Shown here piece after piece: positions 60,235 through 64,000 of a stretch of 64,000 bases of DNA; within the stretch, counting starts at the first letter, position 1, and each line of letters begins with the position of its first letter. A program made the position numbers and the translations under genes. The notes beneath the pieces are model-generated. The model searched no databases. It worked only from the letters and a program-made list of their open reading frames with translations, and was not told the origin of the DNA. The DNA comes from GCA-002282575 sp964606405 (GTDB lineage: Bacteria > Pseudomonadota > Gammaproteobacteria > Thiomicrospirales > Thiomicrospiraceae), in NCBI GenBank assembly GCA_964606405.1, contig CAZSGH010000007.1, forward strand, positions 10,608 to 74,607, in the 5' to 3' direction.

Positions 60235-60873
60235 ATGAAAATAACAATCAACGTTTCTCGTATTTTCTGTTTTCTTTTTTTGTCTTTCATGACAACGAGT
60301 TTTGTTTATGCTGAAGAAAAGTTTCAAGAAATTTTAGCAACGCCCGAGTTATTACAGCAGTTACAAAATGAAGGTGGACTCGTTGTTTATATGCGTCATG
60401 GCACGACAGACAATACGCGTCCCGATCGTGCGCCTTCGGTTGATTTGAACGATTGCAATACCCAACGTATGCTCAGTGATGCGGGTCGAGAATTGGCGAA
60501 GCAGGTTGGTGCTTATATTAAGCAAGCTAAGATTCCACTTGATCGTCCTATTGTGAGTCCGATGTGCCGCGCCAAAGAAACTGCCGAATTGGCTTTTGGC
60601 GTCATCGCGACCGATGAAGGGTTGACCTATTCTGGTTCGATGACCTCAGCAGAAAAAGTACCTGTGCTGGAGAGAACCAAAGCCTTGTTGTCTGCTCCAG
60701 TACCCAAGGGAAGCAATCGCTTGTTGGTTGCTCACGCGCCTAACTTAATGGATATTATGGGCTATTTCCCTAAAGAAGGAACCTTGGTTGTATTTAAACC
60801 AGCGGGAGAACAAGGTTTTACCTATTTGGGCAGCATTCCTCCTACGCATTGGGACAAGCTGTTAACAAAGTGA
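60235..60873 (+). CDS. Periplasmic histidine phosphatase family protein
   Basis: A 212-residue protein with a signal peptide (VSRIFCFLFLSFMTTSFVYA). The phosphate pocket is VVYMRHGTTDNTRPD (catalytic His after Arg), with SPMCRAKETAELAF and LLVAHAPNLMDIMG (second His). It probably hydrolyses a periplasmic phosphate ester. It is 7 bp ahead of a GGDEF-EAL gene. Confidence 0.87.
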   Translation: MKITINVSRIFCFLFLSFMTTSFVYAEEKFQEILATPELLQQLQNEGGLVVYMRHGTTDNTRPDRAPSVDLNDCNTQRMLSDAGRELAKQVGAYIKQAKIPLDRPIVSPMCRAKETAELAFGVIATDEGLTYSGSMTSAEKVPVLERTKALLSAPVPKGSNRLLVAHAPNLMDIMGYFPKEGTLVVFKPAGEQGFTYLGSIPPTHWDKLLTK

Positions 60874-60880
60874 TCTTGTA

Positions 60881-63037
60881 ATGAAGCATCCGATATTTTC
60901 TGCACTATTCTTATTTTTATTGCCTGCTTTGTTAGTGGCAATCATTGTCGCTGTGTTGAATTTTGTTTCCTTACGCTATGTTAGCGCTCAACAGAAAGAG
61001 GGCGCAACTCAGGTACAACTTGGGCTGAATATGTTGGATAGATCAATTGCCCAAGTGGTTCAATTGGGACTATTGCATGATAATGTCGCTCGTCAGTTAC
61101 AGCAGGCTAAGTCGGGCGCTTTAGATGAGGCGGCAGCTTATCGTATTCATGTGAAGGTTGTTGATCATTTGGCGTTGATTCAGTCCGAAAATGACTTACT
61201 GCACCCACTGATGTTAGCCGCTGGATTATCTCACGAACAATTAGCACTGTTGTACGATGACTTTATTCGTTATCGTAATTTGGTGTTAATGGCAACGGAT
61301 ATTGTGGCGATTGAGCCAAGTGTTGCTGGCCGCGATATTGAAGATGCGCAAACGGTATATTTTAACTTGGCAGCGCAAACCTTTTCGTTGAATGCTCAGT
61401 TGAGTGACTTGGTGAATGCGGATGTTGTTAGATGCCAAAATAACATTGTGACACAATTCACTCATACCTATTGGGTTATTGTCTTCGGTGTCATCTTGGC
61501 CTTGTTAGTAGCATTGATGGCTTCACGTTATTTATCGCGCAATTTGCAAGTGTTGATGGTTGAAATGCGCAAATTGTCTGTAGCAGAATCGATACCTGAT
61601 CGCTTGCCCGCTATTGAGCGGTTAACACAGACGCCCAATTCTGAGCTGCAGCGCTTAGCACATGCGATGTTAGAGTTCCATCAAGCCATGAAAGATCGAG
61701 TTGAAGAAAAAGAGAAAATCTATCAACTCGCGTTTTTTGATCAATTAACAGGATTACCTAATCATCTTAGCGTTTTAGCATTGACCGATACAGCCTTAGT
61801 TGCGCGCCGTAACGATGGTTATCGAGGTGCGATTATCAAACTGAATATTAATCGCTTGAAGGTGGTTAATGATGGTTTAGGCTATGACCAAGGTGATCGC
61901 TTGTTGGTGTTGGTTGGTCAGCGTATTTCTCAGCAAATGGGAGAAACGATTACCTTGGCAAGAGAATCGAGCGATGAGTTCACCTTGCTGATTGACAACA
62001 TAGGGCAGAACGATGTGGCTAAGACGAATTTGTTAAGCTTAATGCGTCGTATCCATAAGTTGTTTGAACAGCCATTTGAACTGCACCAACAGGATGTGTT
62101 CATTACGGTGGTGTTGGGAGCGACTTTGTTTCCAGTGAGCGAATCGGAGAAAGCGGAAGACTTATTCACTTACGCAATGGTTGCTTTGCATGCGGCAAAA
62201 CAATTAACCACCGAGCAAAGCCTGATTTATTCTTCGCACATGGAAGATGCTGCCAAACGACGTGTCGAACTTGAAACGCAGTTGCGCTATGCGATTCATA
62301 ATGAGGATTTGCAGCTTTATTTACAACCGCAGGTGGATGCGACGGGTAAAACGGTTTCTTTCGAGTCTTTGGTGCGTTGGCAAGATCCTAAGCGAGGCTT
62401 GATATTGCCAGTAGATTTTATTCCGTTAGCAGAACAAAGCGATTTAATTGTGGCTTTGGATCGTTGGGTGTTGCGCCAAGCGTGCTTAGTATTAAAACAA
62501 TTAGACGATGTTGGCGTGTGCCTGCCTATAGCAGTTAATATTTCGGGTAAGCATTTTGCGAAAGACTTCTTTGTTAGCTCCGTTTTGGATGTGGTAATCG
62601 AAACAGGGATCAATCCTCGTTTGTTGGTTTTAGAAGTAACAGAGGGGGTTTTCATCGCTGATTTGTCCGTTGTGGTCAGCAAAATGGAGCAATTGAAAGC
62701 ACACGGTATTGTTTTTTCAATTGATGATTTTGGTACAGGCTATTCATCCTTGCAATATCTAAAGCGCTTGCCTTTACATGAACTGAAAATTGATAAAAGC
62801 TTTATTGATGGTGTGCCAAAGGACGCAGAAGATGTCGCCTTAGTCAAAACGATTGTATCGATCGCACAAAACTTATCATTAAAAGTCGTGATTGAAGGCG
62901 TTGAAAGACAAGAGCAAGTCGACTTTTTGAATGCGTTGGGCAGTTTTGTGTTACAGGGGTACTTTTATGCCAAACCGCGACCTGCACAAGAGGCAATTCG
63001 GCAAGTTTTAGCGCAACAGCATAAGCCCGTTGATTAA
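60881..63037 (+). CDS. GGDEF-EAL protein with degenerate GGDEF domain
   Basis: A 718-residue membrane protein: TM1 (LFLLPALLVAIIVAVLNFV), a periplasmic region of about 160 residues, TM2 (YWVIVFGVILALLVALM), HAMP-like linker, GGDEF-type domain (about 285-450) and EAL domain (about 465-710). The GGDEF position reads ESSDEF and so is probably inactive in synthesis. In the EAL domain the first motif reads ESLVRW, while NISGKHF, EVTEG, DDFGTGYSSL, KIDKSFI and the later Glu are kept, so c-di-GMP phosphodiesterase activity is likely. Confidence 0.92.
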   Translation: MKHPIFSALFLFLLPALLVAIIVAVLNFVSLRYVSAQQKEGATQVQLGLNMLDRSIAQVVQLGLLHDNVARQLQQAKSGALDEAAAYRIHVKVVDHLALIQSENDLLHPLMLAAGLSHEQLALLYDDFIRYRNLVLMATDIVAIEPSVAGRDIEDAQTVYFNLAAQTFSLNAQLSDLVNADVVRCQNNIVTQFTHTYWVIVFGVILALLVALMASRYLSRNLQVLMVEMRKLSVAESIPDRLPAIERLTQTPNSELQRLAHAMLEFHQAMKDRVEEKEKIYQLAFFDQLTGLPNHLSVLALTDTALVARRNDGYRGAIIKLNINRLKVVNDGLGYDQGDRLLVLVGQRISQQMGETITLARESSDEFTLLIDNIGQNDVAKTNLLSLMRRIHKLFEQPFELHQQDVFITVVLGATLFPVSESEKAEDLFTYAMVALHAAKQLTTEQSLIYSSHMEDAAKRRVELETQLRYAIHNEDLQLYLQPQVDATGKTVSFESLVRWQDPKRGLILPVDFIPLAEQSDLIVALDRWVLRQACLVLKQLDDVGVCLPIAVNISGKHFAKDFFVSSVLDVVIETGINPRLLVLEVTEGVFIADLSVVVSKMEQLKAHGIVFSIDDFGTGYSSLQYLKRLPLHELKIDKSFIDGVPKDAEDVALVKTIVSIAQNLSLKVVIEGVERQEQVDFLNALGSFVLQGYFYAKPRPAQEAIRQVLAQQHKPVD

Positions 63038-63069
63038 GGGAGTCTAAAGAGTCTTGCTTTGCTTTGTTT

Positions 63070-64000
63070 TTAGGGGTGTTCGTTAGACTCTGTCGGTTCA
63101 TAAAAACACAATTTATTTTTACCTGTTGTTTTTGCACGATACATAGCCGTATCAGCTTCCTTAATGAGCGTATCGGCACTCGTTGATTGGATACCAAATA
63201 ACGTTGCGCCAATACTTGGCGTAACACGGTATTCGTGTTTTCCCAATTGGTAAACCTGTCCGAGCGCTGTGAGCACTTTATTTGAGACAAGTTTAAGGTA
63301 TTCAATGCTGTTATTTGGGTTGTTGGATAAGGATTCGACCAATAAAATAAACTCATCCCCCCCTAGTCTTGCAACTGTATCTATTGCACGCACACAACCT
63401 AACAGTCGTTGGGCAACTTGTTGCAGAAGCATATCGCCATAGTCATGTCCCAGCTTATCATTAATGCCTTTAAAGTTGTCCAGATCAATGAACAAGACAC
63501 CACCATATTGACTGTTGCGTATACTTGCGACTGTCGCGTGATTGAGTCGGTCAAATAATAAACGACGGTTAGCAAGTTTTGTGAGCGGGTCGTAAAACGC
63601 TAGCTGTTGAATTTCAGTACGAGCGGAATCGTGATCAATAGCAATGGCAATGAGATTGGCAGATTGTTCGATAATTAAAATATCAAAATCGCTCGGCGTA
63701 TGCTTTTGCTTGTGGTAAATGGCAAAAGTGCCGAGTGTTTTACCTAAAGCCGAAATAATCGGTTGTGACCAACAAGCGCCTAACTCAGCACGATCAGCAA
63801 GCTCAGTGAAATTTTTCCAATAGGGGTGGGTTGCAATGTCTTCTACAACAACGCGAGAGCCACGCCATGCAGCCGCTCCACATGAACCAACCGCTTCGCC
63901 AATTTCAATACGATGAATCGCTTGATTATAAAAGTCAGGCAAACTGGGCGCAGCACCAACCAGTAGGTGTTTTCCTGACTCATCAAGCAACAGAATACTG
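63070..64000 (-). CDS. GAF-GGDEF diguanylate cyclase, 5' partial
   Basis: The frame is open through the right window edge, so the N-terminus is missing. A GAF domain (ending near DHDSARTEIQQLAFYD) is followed by a GGDEF domain: DPLTKLANRRLLFDRL, FIDLDNFKGINDKLGHDYGD and ARLGGDEFILLVE. All catalytic residues are intact. RAID five residues before GGDEF is the inhibitory I-site for c-di-GMP feedback. It is convergent with the GGDEF-EAL gene and opposes its likely activity. Confidence 0.92.
   Translation of the reverse strand, partial: SILLLDESGKHLLVGAAPSLPDFYNQAIHRIEIGEAVGSCGAAAWRGSRVVVEDIATHPYWKNFTELADRAELGACWSQPIISALGKTLGTFAIYHKQKHTPSDFDILIIEQSANLIAIAIDHDSARTEIQQLAFYDPLTKLANRRLLFDRLNHATVASIRNSQYGGVLFIDLDNFKGINDKLGHDYGDMLLQQVAQRLLGCVRAIDTVARLGGDEFILLVESLSNNPNNSIEYLKLVSNKVLTALGQVYQLGKHEYRVTPSIGATLFGIQSTSADTLIKEADTAMYRAKTTGKNKLCFYEPTESNEHP

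Overview
The window looks like a stretch of a gammaproteobacterial chromosome from a draft assembly. The housekeeping set supports this: trmA, ttcA, fused rlmKL, ispB, gmhA, a tRNA-Gln/prs/rplY/pth/ychF run, bioD, purC, rpe/gph/trpE, a tmRNA and an EAL-HDOD protein. Genus and species cannot be assigned from the sequence alone. A 100-base run of N at 44512-44611 marks a scaffold join.

Layout. (1) 1-11609: the downstream part of a surface-polysaccharide locus, all on +. An acylating aldehyde dehydrogenase (cut by the window edge), an HMG-like aldolase, two sugar-nucleotide SDRs and a thiamine-diphosphate enzyme are followed by a flippase, three glycosyltransferases and a polyprenyl-phosphate sugar transferase. 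The first five genes look like a pathway for an unusual, probably branched or chain-extended, sugar. (2) 11838-24919: accessory DNA inserted at the 3' end of the tmRNA gene ssrA. Three copies of the ssrA 3' end with its terminator (near 11838-11888, 13491-13545 and 24866-24919) show two tandem insertions. The left one is a 1.65-kb remnant with broken VapBC pieces and a HigBA-type toxin-antitoxin pair. The right one is an 11.4-kb element with a tyrosine integrase, a RelE/Xre toxin-antitoxin pair, an AlpA-type regulator, a toprim protein and a DUF927-type helicase, ten TGGGACA-type iterons, and a cargo of an MmeI-like single-chain restriction-modification enzyme, a divergent Xre regulator with two identical palindromic operators, and two unrecognised genes. 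No capsid or packaging genes are visible, so it resembles a P4-like satellite or small genomic island. (3) 24897-44234: ssrA itself, then core genes for tRNA and rRNA modification, lipid A acylation, a transglutaminase-like membrane protein, an MscS-type channel, gmhA, a haem-c membrane protein, a response regulator/histidine kinase/outer-membrane protein/PBP-like protein group, ispB, a DedA protein and rlmKL. (4) 44457-48268: tRNA-Gln, the assembly gap, prs, rplY, pth and ychF. (5) 48337-50929: a two-gene operon for a cytochrome bd-like membrane complex whose larger subunit carries a fused C-terminal haem-c domain. Candidate palindromic operators lie upstream. (6) 51339-64000: aldehyde dehydrogenase, EAL-HDOD protein, carbonic anhydrase, bioD, purC, psiE-like, rpe, gph, trpE, a periplasmic histidine phosphatase and two c-di-GMP proteins. 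The last one runs off the window.

Dispersed short intergenic repeats of at least two families recur through the chromosomal part. The most interesting points are the tandem ssrA insertions and the defence cargo with two unknown genes, the iteron cluster, the cytochrome bd-like/haem-c operon, and the DmpFG-like pair inside a glycan locus.
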